This document shows, one piece after another, positions 22,486 through 33,119 of a stretch of DNA of 64,000 bases. This DNA is from Polyodon spathula (Eukaryota; Chordata; Actinopteri; Acipenseriformes; Polyodontidae): positions 7,593,794-7,657,793 of the forward strand of contig NC_054536.1 in NCBI RefSeq assembly GCF_017654505.1. The letters are read 5' to 3'. The position numbers and the translations under genes are program-made. The notes under the pieces are model-generated. The model had not been told where the DNA came from. It did no database searches and saw nothing but the letters and a program-made list of their open reading frames with translations. The first letter of the stretch is position 1, and the number at the start of each line of letters is the position of its first letter.

Positions 22486-22601
22486 ACTTATATAGAAAAC
22501 GAATTTATTTATGTATTTATTTAAAGTTACTAATACAGCTCACTGCTCACACAGTTCACTGCCCCTTGCTCTTTGCTCACAGGCCCCTCCCACAATTCCA
22601 C

Positions 22602-22605
<4 letters not shown>

Positions 22606-22674
<69 letters not shown>
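22606..22674. repeat. (GA)n microsatellite
   Basis: About 34 GA units, (TC)n on the minus strand, directly at the 5' end of Tx1 LINE A. Confidence 0.97.
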
Positions 22675-22677
<3 letters not shown>

Positions 22678-22900
22678 TTGCTTGTGCGGGAGGATTTGCA
22701 CCATACTTGTTTTGGGGTTTGACCACAGTCTGCTTTGTCTGTCTGTTTATTTTGTACAAGTGTTCCTGTTTGTTCAACCTTTTTATTTTACAATAATCAG
22801 CACATTTATTCATATCCCAGCACTGTTGTCTGTGTCCACTGTCTCTTCCGGGTCTGACGTCACCACCAGCCGCCCTTGTCACAAACCGAAACAAAAAAAA
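22675..22900 (+). mobile_element. LTR 3' part between two microsatellites
   Basis: Its layout matches the 3' halves of the gypsy-type LTRs here: T-rich region, 'tttacaataatcag' poly(A)-like site near 22786, then 'ggtctgacgtcaccac' near 22850. It ends at about 22895 in an A-rich run and (TA)n. No 5' half is present. Confidence 0.4.
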
Positions 22901-22905
22901 AGATA

Positions 22906-22907
<2 letters not shown>

Positions 22908-22988
<81 letters not shown>
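22908..22988. repeat. (TA)n followed by (GA)n
   Basis: (TA)n lies at 22908-22971 and (GA)n at 22972-22988. The GA block touches the 3' end of Tx1 LINE B. ORFs predicted through this array (RERERE, YIYIYI) are artefacts. Confidence 0.97.
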
Positions 22989-23252
22989 CTTGACTTTTAA
23001 GATCCTTTATTTAAATATTCCAAATAAAATCCATTAAAATTCAAATAAAGGTAAAACACAACAAAAGTTAAGATTCCTACTGCCTCAGCAGAATTAAAAA
23101 AATCCTAAAATACATTGTGTTCTCCTTAAAAGCAGATTTTAAACAAAATAAAAGGATCATTAAAAAAATCAATATTAAACAGTGTTTTTTTTTCTTTGTT
23201 GAAAACAGATTAAAGCCAAAATAAAACATTGTAAAACAAAAATTAAATAAAA

Positions 23253-24134
23253 TTAGAACAAAAACTGGAGCTCCCCCTCTTCACTCACAGCACACAAGGC
23301 GTCTCCCACACACCACCTCTCCTGAAAGTCCTCCAGGTTACTGACCAGTTTAAAATACTCAAACTCTACTCTGATCTGGCTGACCACAAGCACCCTGAAC
23401 TGAACCACTAAACTGGTCAGTCCAGAACCAGAGAGTTGATTTTTCCTTGTCTTTAAAATAGCCAATTTTGCCTGTCCAATTAAAAAATTAATAAGAACAC
23501 ACCTGTTTTTCATTTTAAAACTATATAGAACCCCAAAAATAAAAAGCTCTTTACTAAAAACAACCCCTAAATTGTTCAGGATTCCCTGCAGTAAATCAAA
23601 AAGTGGCCGCAGCCTCTCACACTCACTGTAGGCATGAAACAGAGTTTCCTCTGCTGAGCAAAAAGCGCACTGCTCACTGATGCTGGGGTCCACTCTATGG
23701 AGACCCAGGGACGTTCCGCTGTTCTGCACAAACCTGCCTGTGGACACAATGCAATGTAGAATCTTCCACTGCAGGTCCCCCACTCTCTTGGCGAGAGGCG
23801 GCTTGTACAGCACCCTCCACACCGGCCTGTGCCCCTCCTCTACAGCCAAGTAAGCTCGCCACTTAGAGTCTACCAGACCCCTTAGCCTACTATACTCTGT
23901 GGCTTTAACACACAATTTGTACATATGTTTTCCATTCATTGTGTGAAAGATAATTTCCTCCACATTCTGCAATTTAAGCAAAGTCCCTCCATTCTCTCCA
24001 CCCCCTTCACCTTCCTCACCTACTGCTGGTGACACAATCATTCCTGGAAATAAGGAAAGCTGTCTCTGCTCTGTGCCTCTGGACAGCTCCTCCCTCAGGA
24101 CTGCCTTGAGCCGCGGGGAGAGGCAACCCCTCAA
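23253..24134 (-). CDS. Tx1 LINE B ORF2, C-terminal part
   Basis: This 293-codon stretch (start chosen by the ORF caller at a Met, but the true frame continues into the insertion seam) carries the C-terminal domain of Tx1/L1-type ORF2. It has 'DLQWKILHCIVSTGRF' and a zinc knuckle CAFCSAEETLFHAYSEC (C-x2-C-x7-H-x4-C). It is the direct continuation of the ORF at 28345-31070: the last codons there (GELR) overlap ELRGC here after the target duplication is removed. Confidence 0.85.
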   Translation of the reverse strand: MRGCLSPRLKAVLREELSRGTEQRQLSLFPGMIVSPAVGEEGEGGGENGGTLLKLQNVEEIIFHTMNGKHMYKLCVKATEYSRLRGLVDSKWRAYLAVEEGHRPVWRVLYKPPLAKRVGDLQWKILHCIVSTGRFVQNSGTSLGLHRVDPSISEQCAFCSAEETLFHAYSECERLRPLFDLLQGILNNLGVVFSKELFIFGVLYSFKMKNRCVLINFLIGQAKLAILKTRKNQLSGSGLTSLVVQFRVLVVSQIRVEFEYFKLVSNLEDFQERWCVGDALCAVSEEGELQFLF

Positions 24135-24157
24135 CTCCCAACGACAGCGAGTGGAAG

Positions 24158-24491
24158 CGACAGCGAGTGGGAGAAGTATAGGCGTGGAAAAGTACAGATC
24201 AGTTTAGAAGCAGTAAGGAGAAATTGCATCTTGAATTGCTTTAATCAGAAAACAGAGGACATTGGGGAAACACAGCAGCAGCTCTTAGTCAAACAGCCGC
24301 GTGTGTTTTTCTGATAACAAACAAGCTGAAACTCTGAGCAGCTGATTCAAATTCAGCACCGTTCTGAGACACGGGCGAGGGGAGGAGCCAACAGCACAGC
24401 ACAACAACGCAGTTAAACGAGGCAGTCTTCCCAGCGACAGCGAGTGGGAGAAGTACAGGCGTGGAAAAGTACAGAGCAGTTTAGAAGCAGT
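24158..24491 (+). repeat. Duplicated 5' unit of the CR1/L2-type LINE
   Basis: A 57-base unit 'cgacagcgagtgggagaagt...tttagaagcagt' occurs at 24158-24214 and again at 24435-24491, 277 bases apart, with only a few changes. Tandem 5' units of this kind often carry LINE promoters. That role is inferred. Confidence 0.8.
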
Positions 24492-24549
24492 TTGAAAGCA
24501 GGTTGACAGCTGCAGAAGAAACTAAACTTAAAAAAAAAAAAACCTCAAC

Positions 24550-24888
24550 ATGGTCTTCAAGCCAGTAATCTGTGACACCTGCTTGATGTGGGAAATCCGA
24601 GAAAACCCAGCGGAGCTAAACGAAGTGTGCGTAAAGTGCCGCGTGATCCAGGATTTGCATAAACTAGTAAGTATGCTAGAAATGGAGCTGGAAGAAGTGA
24701 GACAGCAACAGGATCTTGAGGAACTGGCACACCCACAATTCATGGAAGTCTGCATCACCCCTAACAGACTGAAAGCCACCAGGGAGATAGATAGGTCAGA
24801 ACAGCTGGGTTCAGGTAGGCAGAAGCAGGGAAAAAAAGAAACTTCGTCAAACACAACCACCAGAAATCAAAACAACCAACAAATTTGA
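24550..24888 (+). CDS. LINE ORF1 N-terminal part (Cys-rich, coiled coil)
   Basis: This 112-aa ORF has two Cys pairs (CDTCLMW and VCVKCRV) of zinc-finger type, then a coiled-coil stretch (LVSMLEMELEEVRQQQDLEELA) and a polar tail. By position it is the start of ORF1. A stop at 24886-24888 separates it from the esterase domain that follows. In vertebrate LINEs of this type, ORF1 binds element RNA. Confidence 0.65.
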   Translation: MVFKPVICDTCLMWEIRENPAELNEVCVKCRVIQDLHKLVSMLEMELEEVRQQQDLEELAHPQFMEVCITPNRLKATREIDRSEQLGSGRQKQGKKETSSNTTTRNQNNQQI

Positions 24889-24994
24889 GTCACTTCAGAA
24901 TTTTGATGAGCAGAACCAACAACAAGAGAATGAAAGGAACAACATCCAGGACCCCATTGACAGTGGTGACCAGACAGCAAAAAGAAGGGAGGTC

Positions 24995-26410
24995 ATGATT
25001 GTTGGGGACTCCATATTGAGAAACACAGCAAGTTCAATTCGCAGTTTGGACCCCCTTACTACAACAGTGTGCTGCCTTCCGGGAGCCTCGGTCAAGCACA
25101 TCACTGAGAACGTGGACAGGCTCCTAGAACGAACAAGAGACGATCCACTAGTAGTCGTCCACATCGGTACAAACAACATTGGAAGAGACAGACCAAAATC
25201 CCTGCAAAACAAATTCAGAGAGCTAGGAAGGAAATTAAAAGAGAAAACCAAAACTGTGGTATTTTCTGGTATACTACCGGCACCTTGCAAAGGACCATAT
25301 GGACAGCTGGAAATAATTAATCAAAACGCATGGCTGAAGATGTGGTGCACACGGGAAGGCTTCACCTATCTTGATCATTGGACCACATTCTACAACGAGG
25401 ACTATCTGTATAGACGGGGTGGACTGCACTTAAATAACAAGGGAACCCGTCTACTTGGAGAAAAGATCCTCGAGCAGGTTCAGAAGCATTTAAACTGGGG
25501 GGAGAAATCAACAAAAAAAACAGAAGGGAGACCGCATCAAAACAAGAACAACAACTCAGGTAAGACAACCATTAAATGTATTTATCTAAATGCTAGAAGT
25601 ATCAGAAACAAAATTCTAGAACTTGAAGCTACTGCACTAACAGGTAACTATGATGTGATAGGTGTTACAGAAACGTGGTTATCTGAGAGTGATGGGGACG
25701 AATATAATATTTGTGGGTATACACTGTATAGGAAAGACAGGCAGGACAGAAGAGGAGGAGGGGTAGCGCTATACATAAGAAACAGTCTTGAAGCCCAGGT
25801 GTTAAACCTGGACAAAGAAAATAAAACCGAATCAATGTGGGTCAGAATAACGGACAAAAATTCAAAGGGCATAATAATAGCATGCTATAGACCGCCAGAT
25901 TCAGACGGTGAGCAAAATAATCTGTTATACAATGACATTAGAAATGCGTGTAGCAAAGGAGAAGCCATACTAATGGGGGATTTCAACTTCCCCCAAATAA
26001 AATGGGAAAACCCGTTGGGTAGCACGAAGGATGAAATAGAAATGGTGGAAATGACAAATGACTGCTTCCTAACACAATTTGTCAAGGCACCGACTAGAGG
26101 GGAGGCATGCCTTGATTTAGTCTTTTCAAATAACGAAGATAGAATAACTAAAACAGAGGTCAGAGAACCACTGGCAAACTCAGACCACAACATGGTCTCA
26201 TTTGAAGTGTTTTTTAAAACCCCAAAAGTAATGACTAATGCTAAGGTTAACAATTTTAGAAAAGCAAACTATGAAGGTATGAAACAGAGACTAACAGAAG
26301 TAGATTGGAGTAAAATACAGAAAACACCCACAGAAGAAGGATGGTTGTTCTTCAAAAATGTAGTACTAGAGGCGCAAAACAATTACATCCCTAAAAGTAG
26401 ACAAATCTAA
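24995..26410 (+). CDS. LINE esterase-like domain fused to AP endonuclease (471 aa)
   Basis: Residues 1-180 form an SGNH-esterase-like domain: MIVGDSILR at the start (GDS block), VVHIGTNN near residue 54, and GGLHLN near residue 149, where family members usually have an acidic residue before the His. From residue 195 an apurinic-type endonuclease follows: CIYLNARSIRNK, VTETWLS, RRGGGVALYIR, YRPP, MGDFNFPQIKW and NSDHNMVSFEV. All core endonuclease residues (N, E, D, SDH) are present. Both domains share one frame without a stop, although ORF1 and ORF2 are usually separate in CR1/L2 elements. The ORF ends in TAA at 26408 before RT. Confidence 0.85.
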   Translation: MIVGDSILRNTASSIRSLDPLTTTVCCLPGASVKHITENVDRLLERTRDDPLVVVHIGTNNIGRDRPKSLQNKFRELGRKLKEKTKTVVFSGILPAPCKGPYGQLEIINQNAWLKMWCTREGFTYLDHWTTFYNEDYLYRRGGLHLNNKGTRLLGEKILEQVQKHLNWGEKSTKKTEGRPHQNKNNNSGKTTIKCIYLNARSIRNKILELEATALTGNYDVIGVTETWLSESDGDEYNICGYTLYRKDRQDRRGGGVALYIRNSLEAQVLNLDKENKTESMWVRITDKNSKGIIIACYRPPDSDGEQNNLLYNDIRNACSKGEAILMGDFNFPQIKWENPLGSTKDEIEMVEMTNDCFLTQFVKAPTRGEACLDLVFSNNEDRITKTEVREPLANSDHNMVSFEVFFKTPKVMTNAKVNNFRKANYEGMKQRLTEVDWSKIQKTPTEEGWLFFKNVVLEAQNNYIPKSRQI

Positions 26411-28176
26411 ATGTAAAACTAAATTGCCAAAATGGTTTAATAGATCAATTTAAAAAAATATTCAGCGAAAAAAGGCACTTTACAGAGCATTAAAAAAGGA
26501 CCAAAAAGAAAGTACGCAGAAAGAGTACACAGAACTGCAAACACAAGTCAAAAAGGAAGTTAGAAAGGCCAAGAGAGAAATAGAAATGAAAATTGTTAAG
26601 GGAGCTAAAAGCAATTCCAAAATGTTTTTCCAATATTACAACAGCAAGCAAACATTCAAAGAGGAGATTAAATGTTTAAGAGATACAAATGGCAAAATCG
26701 TAGATGAAGAAAATAAAATAGCAAATATATTAAATGATTACTTTTCACAAGTTTTTACAAAGGAAGATACTGACAACATGCCCCACATGTCATCCAGTTC
26801 CTATCCAGTTTTAAATAACTTTAGCATAACTGAGGCAGAGGTGTTAAAGGGACTAGGAGCTCTTAAAATAAACAAATCCCCTGGGCCGGATGAGATCCTC
26901 CCAATAGTACTCAAAGAAATGAAAGAAGTTATTTACAAACCGCTAACCAAGATCATGCAGCAGTCTCTTGACACAGGGGTGGTACCGACAGACTGGAAAA
27001 TTGCAAACGTAATACCGATCCACAAAAAGGGAAACAATACTGAACCAGGTAACTACAGACCAGTAAGCCAGACTTCTATTATATGCAAACTTATGGAAAC
27101 TATAATAAGATCCAAAATGGAAAATTACCTACATGGTAACAGGGTCCTGGGAGACAGTCAAGATGGTTTTAGGAAAGGGAGATCGTGTCTAACTAACTTG
27201 CTTGATTTTTTTGAGGATGCAACATCGATAACCTACTCCAGAAAGCTTTTGACAAAGTCTTGCACAAAAGATTAATTCTCAAACTGAACGCAGTTGGGAT
27301 TCAAGGAAACGCATGTACATGGATTAGGGAGTGGTTAACATTTAGAAAACAGAAAATACTGATTAGAGGAATGGAGTGTGGTAACCAGTGGTGTACCACA
27401 GGGATCAGTATTAGGTCCTCTGCTATTCCTAATCTACATTAATGATTTAGAGTCTGGTATAGTAAGCAAACTTGTTAAATTTGCAGACGACACAAAAATA
27501 GGAGGAGTGGCAAACACTGTTGCAGCAGCAAAGGTCATTCAAAATGATCTAGACAAGATTCAGAACTGGGCAGACACATGGCAAATAACATTTAATAGAG
27601 AAGTGTAAGGTACTGCATGCAGGAAGTAAAAATGTACATTATAAATATCATATGGGAGATACTGAAATTGGAGAAGGAATCTATGAAAAAGACCTAGCAG
27701 TTTTTGTTGACTCAGAAATGTCTTCATCTAGACAATGTGGGGAAGCTATAAAAAAGGCTAACAAGATGCTTGGATACATTGTGAAAACTGTTGAATTTAA
27801 ATCAAGGGAAGTAATGTTAAAACTGTACAATACACTAGTAAGACCTCATCTTGAATATTGTTTGCAGTTCTGGTCACCTCGCTATAAAAAAGATATTGCT
27901 GCTCTAGAAAGAGTGCAAAGAAGAGTGACCAGAATTATTCCGGGCTTAAAAGGCATGTCATATGCAGACAGGCTAAAAGAATTGAATCTGTTCAGTCTTG
28001 AACAAAGAAGACTACGTGGCGACCTAATTCAAGCATTCAGAATTCTAAAAGGTATTGACAGTGTCGACCCAAGGGACTTTTTCAGCCTGAAAAAAGAAAC
28101 AAGGACCAGGGGTCACAAATGGAGATTAGGCAAAGGGGCATTCACAACAGAAAATAGGAGGCACAGAGAATTGTGA
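26411..28176 (+). pseudogene. LINE reverse transcriptase, broken
   Basis: RT continues in several frames. Positions 26586-27275 contain 'INKSPGPDEI', 'WKIANVIPIHKKG', NYRPVS and GFRKGRSC. Positions 27260-27442 and 27378-27608 contain GVPQGSVLGPLLF and KFADDTKIGG (catalytic ADD). Positions 27652-28176 contain the C-terminal 'LVRPHLEYCLQFWSP' and 'RGDLIQAFRILKGID'. Near 27225-27260 the sequence jumps from 'ATSITYS' to QKAFDKV, dropping the catalytic motif A aspartate region. Several frameshifts follow. Confidence 0.9.
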
Positions 28177-28344
28177 GGGTCTGGAATCAACTCCCCAGTA
28201 ATGTTGTTGAAGCTGACACCCTGGGATCCTTGAAGAAGCTGCTTGATGAGATTCTGGGATCAATAAGCTACTAACAACCAAACGAGCAAGATGGGCCAAA
28301 TGGCCTCCTCTCGTTTGTAAACTTTCTTATGTTCTTATGTTCTT

Positions 28345-31070
28345 AACTCACCCATCAGTCTTTCTGCAAACCTCTCTGAGTGCCAGCCTAGCTGTGCAGT
28401 TAGCTGGGAGGCAGTTAGCCAGCAGGAGAGCTCAAGGTTTAACAGGTGAACCACCCTGGTTACATCTATTAAAAAACTGGCACAGAGCGTCATTGACTGG
28501 AGGAACTTAACTGGAAAGAGTGGATTAAAAAATAGGGGCTCCTCAAACAGGTCCTGCCCTGTCAAGGACTCCACATCCCTTTCCACCCTCACTAGCTGCC
28601 AGGCTTTTAAAATACTTTGATAAAAAGGAGGAAGTCCTGCTTTACTAAAACTGGTGTTCTCAATTAAAAACAGGTGTTTTCCTAACTCCAGCCCCCCAAC
28701 TTTATCAAGAAGGAAACAGGCCAGCCTCTTCCAATGAGCCTCCTCCTCAGTGTCCAGGAGTCTCTGAACCGCCTGCAATCTAAAGGCTGCCACCCTACTT
28801 AAAATGCTGACTAGCCCCTGCCCCCCCCCATCACTAGGGAGGTAGAGGACTGCCGGCCTCAAACTGTGTCTCCCGCTCCAAAAGAACTCCAGCAACACTC
28901 TCTGGATCTCCTTCACCAGGCCCTGGGGTGGGTCCAGGCATACCAGCTTGTGCCACAAGCTAGAGGCCACCAGATTATTAATAACAAGCACCCGGCCCTT
29001 GAAGGACAGTTGAGCCAGCAGTCCCTTCCACCTCTGCAGCCGCCTCCTCACCCTGTCCAACAAACCCTCCAAGTTCATTTTCATGTAGTTTTCTGTTCCG
29101 AGGTGCACCCCCAACACTTTAATACCTGTTCTGTTCCATTTCAGCCCCTCAGTCAGGACAGGAGGGGTGCCCTCATCCCAGCTGCCTGACAGGAAGTTGT
29201 CACATTTTGCCCAGTTTACTCTGGCAGAAGATGCTCTCTGGAACTCATTTAGAGTCTGCTGCAGCGACTGGACATCTGCATCCCCACTCACAAACACAGT
29301 CACATCGTCTGCGTAGGTAGACACCTTCACTGTGGCAGAGGAGGGTGTGGAGGGCGAGGAGGGCACTGTCCATCCAGATAACCTGACCCTCAGCAGGTGC
29401 AGCAGGGGCTCTATAACCAGTGAATAGAGCATACCAGACAGGGCACAGCCCTGCCTTATACCCCTGCACACTGGGAAGGGCTGACTCAGCCCATTGTTGA
29501 TCTTTAAAATACTAAAAATGTTGGAATATAAAAGCTGAATATAAGAAATAAAACCAGGACCGAATCCGAAGGCTTCCAGTGTATGTAAAAGGTAGGTGTG
29601 GTCGACTCTGTCGAAAGCCTTCTCTTGATCCAGGGAGACCATTCCTACATTAAAATCACAAATATCACTTACAGTTAAAAAATCTCGAATAAAAAATAAG
29701 TTATCAAAAATAGAGCGACCCGGTATACAATATGTTTGATCCATATGTATTACAGTTCCAATAACACTTTTTAATCTATTAGCGATTGTTTTGGATAAAA
29801 TCTTTAAATCAGAACATAAAATTGACACAGGTCTCCAATTCTTAAGCTGGCATAGGTCTCCCTTCTTGGGCAGCAGTGTAACCACTGCCCTACGGCAGCT
29901 AAGAGGCAGTTCCTTGTGGCTGAGGCTCTCTCTCAGAACCTGGAGCAAATCCTCCCCCATTATATCCCAGAAATTATTATAAAATTCTGCTGGCAGTCCA
30001 TCGATCCCTGGAACCTTGCCGCTGGAGAGCTGCTTGACAGCGGCGGTCATCTCCTGGTGGGTCAGCGGTGCGTCCAGCTGAATCTGCTCCTTCTCACTGA
30101 GGCTGGGTAACCCCTGGAGCAGCCGCTCAGTGTCCTCTATGTTGCACAGTTCTTTATTATAAAGTTCCTTGTAAAAACGCACCGCCTCTCTGCTGATTTC
30201 CTCCCTGGTGTGCAGTTCTTTCCCACCAGGAGTCCTGATACAGCACAGCTGTCTACTGTCCGCTCTCTTCCTTTCCAGGTTGAAGAAGAAACTAGTGGGG
30301 GCATCCATGTCTCTCAACTCCATGAATCTGGAACGCACAATCGCCCCCTTCACTCTTTCCTTCAGCAAGCTCCCCAGCGTGATTTTCTGCTCTTTTAGGT
30401 TCTCCAGGGTCTGTTCTTTAAACTCTGAATTTAAACTTTCCTCTGGGAGGAGGATTTTGGACTCCAGTTCTCTCACGGCTGTGTTTAGTGACCAGGTTGC
30501 ATTTATAGTATATTGTTGACAAAAACATTTAATTTGTATTTTGCCAATGTCCCACCACTGTCTGAAATCTTTATATTGTGCTTTTTCTTTTTTCCAAATT
30601 ATCCAAAAAAGTTTGAATTGTTGCTTAAATTTTACATCTTGTAATAATTTTACATTGAAATGCCAGTAAGATGCTCTGTGGGGTTCTGATTGAATTATTA
30701 CTGTAATTAATAGACAGTGGTGGTCAGAGAGACTACTGGGGATGATTCTTGCTTTGATAAATTTATTTAAATCGTTTTTAGAAGTATAAAACCGGTCTAG
30801 TCTTGCTCTATATACACAGTCTGTGTGATACTGAGACCAGGTGTATTGTCTTGAACTGGGGTGCAGGCATCTCCATATGTCAACCAGGTCACTGGACTCT
30901 AACAATGCAGCCAACTCTCTGGAGGACTGAGGGTGTGGTTCATCATTATTTCTATCAATATTAAAATTAACAGTACTATTCTGCCCTCGCAAAAGAGTCC
31001 CCTTCTTAAGCTTAACAGATAGATAAACTCTTTCCAGTAACTGCAATATTGAATGATGCTTTATTGACAC
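28345..31070 (-). CDS. Tx1 LINE B ORF2: endonuclease end, linker and reverse transcriptase
   Basis: This open frame of about 907 codons holds the second half of an AP endonuclease ('YTWSQYHTDCVYRARLDRFY', SDHHCLL), a linker (RQWWDIGKIQIKCFCQQYT), and a complete RT. RT blocks: PGIDGLPAEFY, NWRPVSILCSDLKILSK, LDQEKAFDRVDHTYL (motif A), GIRQGCALSGMLYSLV and STYADDVTVFV (YADD). Non-LTR retrotransposons use these to nick DNA and copy their RNA at the nick. The frame ends at the LINE insertion and resumes at 24134. The N-terminus is lost to truncation at 31075. Confidence 0.9.
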
Positions 31071-31088
31071 CAGTTTGTAGGTACAGTG

Positions 31089-31655
31089 TTAGGAACTGAG
31101 TAAAACTGAAATAAAATACAGAAAACAACTGTAAGTACGGGTATGCTGAATACTATGCTTAATTCTCACTAATAGCACAGCATGTATTTTTAGGTATGGT
31201 ATAATATTATCATAAACTCAGAAATATGCTGCCGTATGCAAAATAATTCCCCAAACATGGCAAAATCAATTACATAGAACAGATATCTCAGACCATGCAA
31301 CTATCAAGAAAATACGTAAATCTATCACGCAAACGATCATCCATATAAAATATCATCATGAATTGAAAGGTGAGTATGTTATAATTGATTTTACTTACAG
31401 ACAATGCTTCTACAAATAATTGCAAGAAGGATGGAGTTCGATGATATCTGCAGCTCCACAGAGCGACTTTCACCGTTGCTAACAAGGATTCTTCTTTACA
31501 GGAAATAGGACAAACAACAGACCTTATCAGTAAACAGCGCCATCTAGTGGCCAAATGGAATTGACTTAAAAAATGAACTCAAACCAACTAAAGGGTCCAG
31601 AACACTCCTCGTCTTGTATCTGTAAAGATGCCAACATTAACACTAGAACTTAAAG
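31089..31655 (-). mobile_element. Putative 3' LTR of the BEL/Pao element
   Basis: Non-coding DNA lies between the end of the integrase frame and the Tx1 element. Candidate ends are TGTTAGGAAC at 31089 and ...ATTAACA near 31642, which would give an LTR of about 550 bases. With no 5' LTR to compare, the limits are inferred. Position 31637 also carries a TTAACACTAGAAC phrase seen at 150 and 46031. Confidence 0.4.
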
Positions 31656-33119
31656 TTACTTATCAGTCTCTGGAGAGAAGAGTAGGACAGTCTCTGAAAC
31701 TGGACGCAGAAAGGTCTTGCATGACCCCTGTCTTGCTGTCTTGACTTCAACCTTTCTTACTTTCCCATCTCTGCCAGGAAAGGTCTTCACAACGATGCCC
31801 ATGGGCCAGTCATTCCTTTTCACTTGACTGTCTGTCAGCATCACAATGTCTCTCTCCTTAAGGTTGGGTTTCTCTTTCTGCCACTTCCTACGGCTCTGCA
31901 GGGTAGGAAGATACTCTTTTCTCCAGCGGTGCCAGAAGGTGTTGGCAAGGCTTTGAACTTGCCTCCACTGCCGGCTGAAGAGGTCTTTCTCGTTGAATTC
32001 ACCTTGGGGAGGAGGAACTACAGCAACCTTTTGGGTGAGGAGTGTCGCTGGCGTCAAGATGAGGGGGAAGTCTGGATCCGTGGACACAGGAACCAATGGA
32101 CGAGCATGCACGATGGCTGAGACTTCCGCCATGAAAGTAATCAGGACTTTGTGAGTAAGCCTGGATGGACCCACCTTCAGCAGCATGGAATCCAGGATGC
32201 GCCTCGTAATGCCAATCATTCTCTCCCAGCTGCCTCCCATATGAGATGAGTGTGGTGGGTTGAAGACCCAAGTACACCCTTTGTCACTCAGGTACTCTTG
32301 GACCTCCTTGTCACTCTGAACGGCCTCCATCTTCAGCTCTCTGCAGGCCCCGATAAAGTTTGTACCACAGTCGGACCTGATTTGTTTGGCTGGTCCTCTG
32401 ATGGAAAGGAACCGTCGCAGAGCATTTATGAAACTTGAGGAATCCATCGACTCAATGACTTCAATATGTATAGCCCTGGTGATCATACATGTGAACAGCA
32501 CAGCCCAGCGTTTACTGCTTGCTAGTCCACCCCTGGTGCGACGTGCTGTAACCATCCATGGCCCAAATATATCTAACCCAACAAAAGAGAAGGGAGGGTC
32601 AGTGCTGAGGCGATCCACAGGTAAGTCAGACATCTTCTGAGTCTCTATCCTCCCACGTAGTCTTCAGCAGATGACACATTGATAGAGTATGCTGCTGACC
32701 CGCCGTTTTCCACCGATGACCCACAGACCAGCTGCTCTCAAGGAACCCTCAGTGAAGTGGCGCCCTTGATGGTGGACCTGCTCGTGTAGGTGACGGATGA
32801 GTAGAGTCGCGATGTGGCTCCGTCCAAGCAGGATGAGAGGGTTGATTTCATCTTTACCTAGGCTTGCTTGGGACAGACGTCCTCCAATCCTCAGTAGGCC
32901 TGAATCATCAATGTAGGGGCACAGACTGAAGAGTGGGCTCTGCTTAGGAATGGCTTTACCTTCTCTGATGCATTCCAATTCCTCTTGAAAGGTGTCGTGT
33001 TGCAGACTGCGGATTATGATATTCTTGGCTTGATCCAGGTCTTCGGTGGAGCAGGGTTTTTTGCAGATGTGCCATCCTTTGCAGCTGCTGCCTACCTTGA
33101 AGGAGTGAGCAACATGCAC
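31656..33119 (-). pseudogene. BEL/Pao integrase, one premature stop
   Basis: The order is a HHCC zinc-binding region (HLHEQVHHQG ... CVIC), the catalytic core (FVGLDIFGPW, RAIHIEVIES, QIRSDCGTNFIGA, then 'NPPHSSHMGGSWERMIG'), and a DUF5641-type C-terminal domain (DIVMLTDSQVKRNDWPMG). The D, D and E positions of the core are visible. A single TGA at 32664-32666 splits 31656-32633 from 32664-33119. CGA is the likely ancestral codon. Otherwise the frame is open, so decay is recent. Confidence 0.9.

Larger units (their letters stand above)
19681..22605 (-). mobile_element. Tx1-clade LINE, element A (3'-truncated)
   Basis: The minus strand runs from a 5' end that abuts (GA)n at 22606, through ORF1 with a zinc knuckle, into ORF2 endonuclease and the first RT block. 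It stops at about 19681 inside RT ('LKNWCPFSLLCSDYKIFSKALANRL'). Loss of the 3' end is not ordinary 5' truncation, so a later deletion or insertion removed it. Frames are broken in several places and a 25-base C run lies at 21085-21109. Confidence 0.8.
24138..28344 (+). mobile_element. CR1/L2-type LINE, nearly full length, nested in Tx1 LINE B
   Basis: This + strand non-LTR retrotransposon is inserted into Tx1 ORF2. A 5-bp target duplication AACTC flanks it (24133-24137 and 28345-28349). Order: 5' region with a repeated unit, ORF1 head, esterase-like domain, endonuclease, RT, and 3' UTR ending in (TTCTTATG)n at 28324-28344. The RT part has frameshifts and a deletion at motif A, so the copy cannot move on its own. 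A second 3' fragment of the same family lies at 36217-36833. Confidence 0.9.
22989..31075 (-). mobile_element. Tx1-clade LINE, element B (split by another LINE)
   Basis: The 3' end lies at about 22989 against (GA)n, followed leftward-to-rightward by a 263-base 3' UTR, the ORF2 C-terminus (23253-24134), a 4.2-kb foreign LINE (24138-28344), and the rest of ORF2 (28345-31070). The element is 5'-truncated at about 31075, where BEL/Pao LTR-like DNA begins, so ORF1 and the first half of the endonuclease are missing. ORF2 is otherwise open across more than 1190 codons, so this copy is young. Confidence 0.85.

Noticed and set aside
22476..22993. ORFs of 106 and 160 aa rich in RERE and YIYI
   Set aside because: They are translations of (GA)n and (TA)n microsatellites with no real coding content.
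24550..24888. Possible host zinc-finger or coiled-coil gene
   Set aside because: It lies inside a target-duplication-bounded LINE in the ORF1 position, followed at once by the esterase and endonuclease domains.
28866..30519. Several + strand ORFs across the Tx1 RT
   Set aside because: They are shadows of the long minus-strand ORF2 with its conserved RT motifs.
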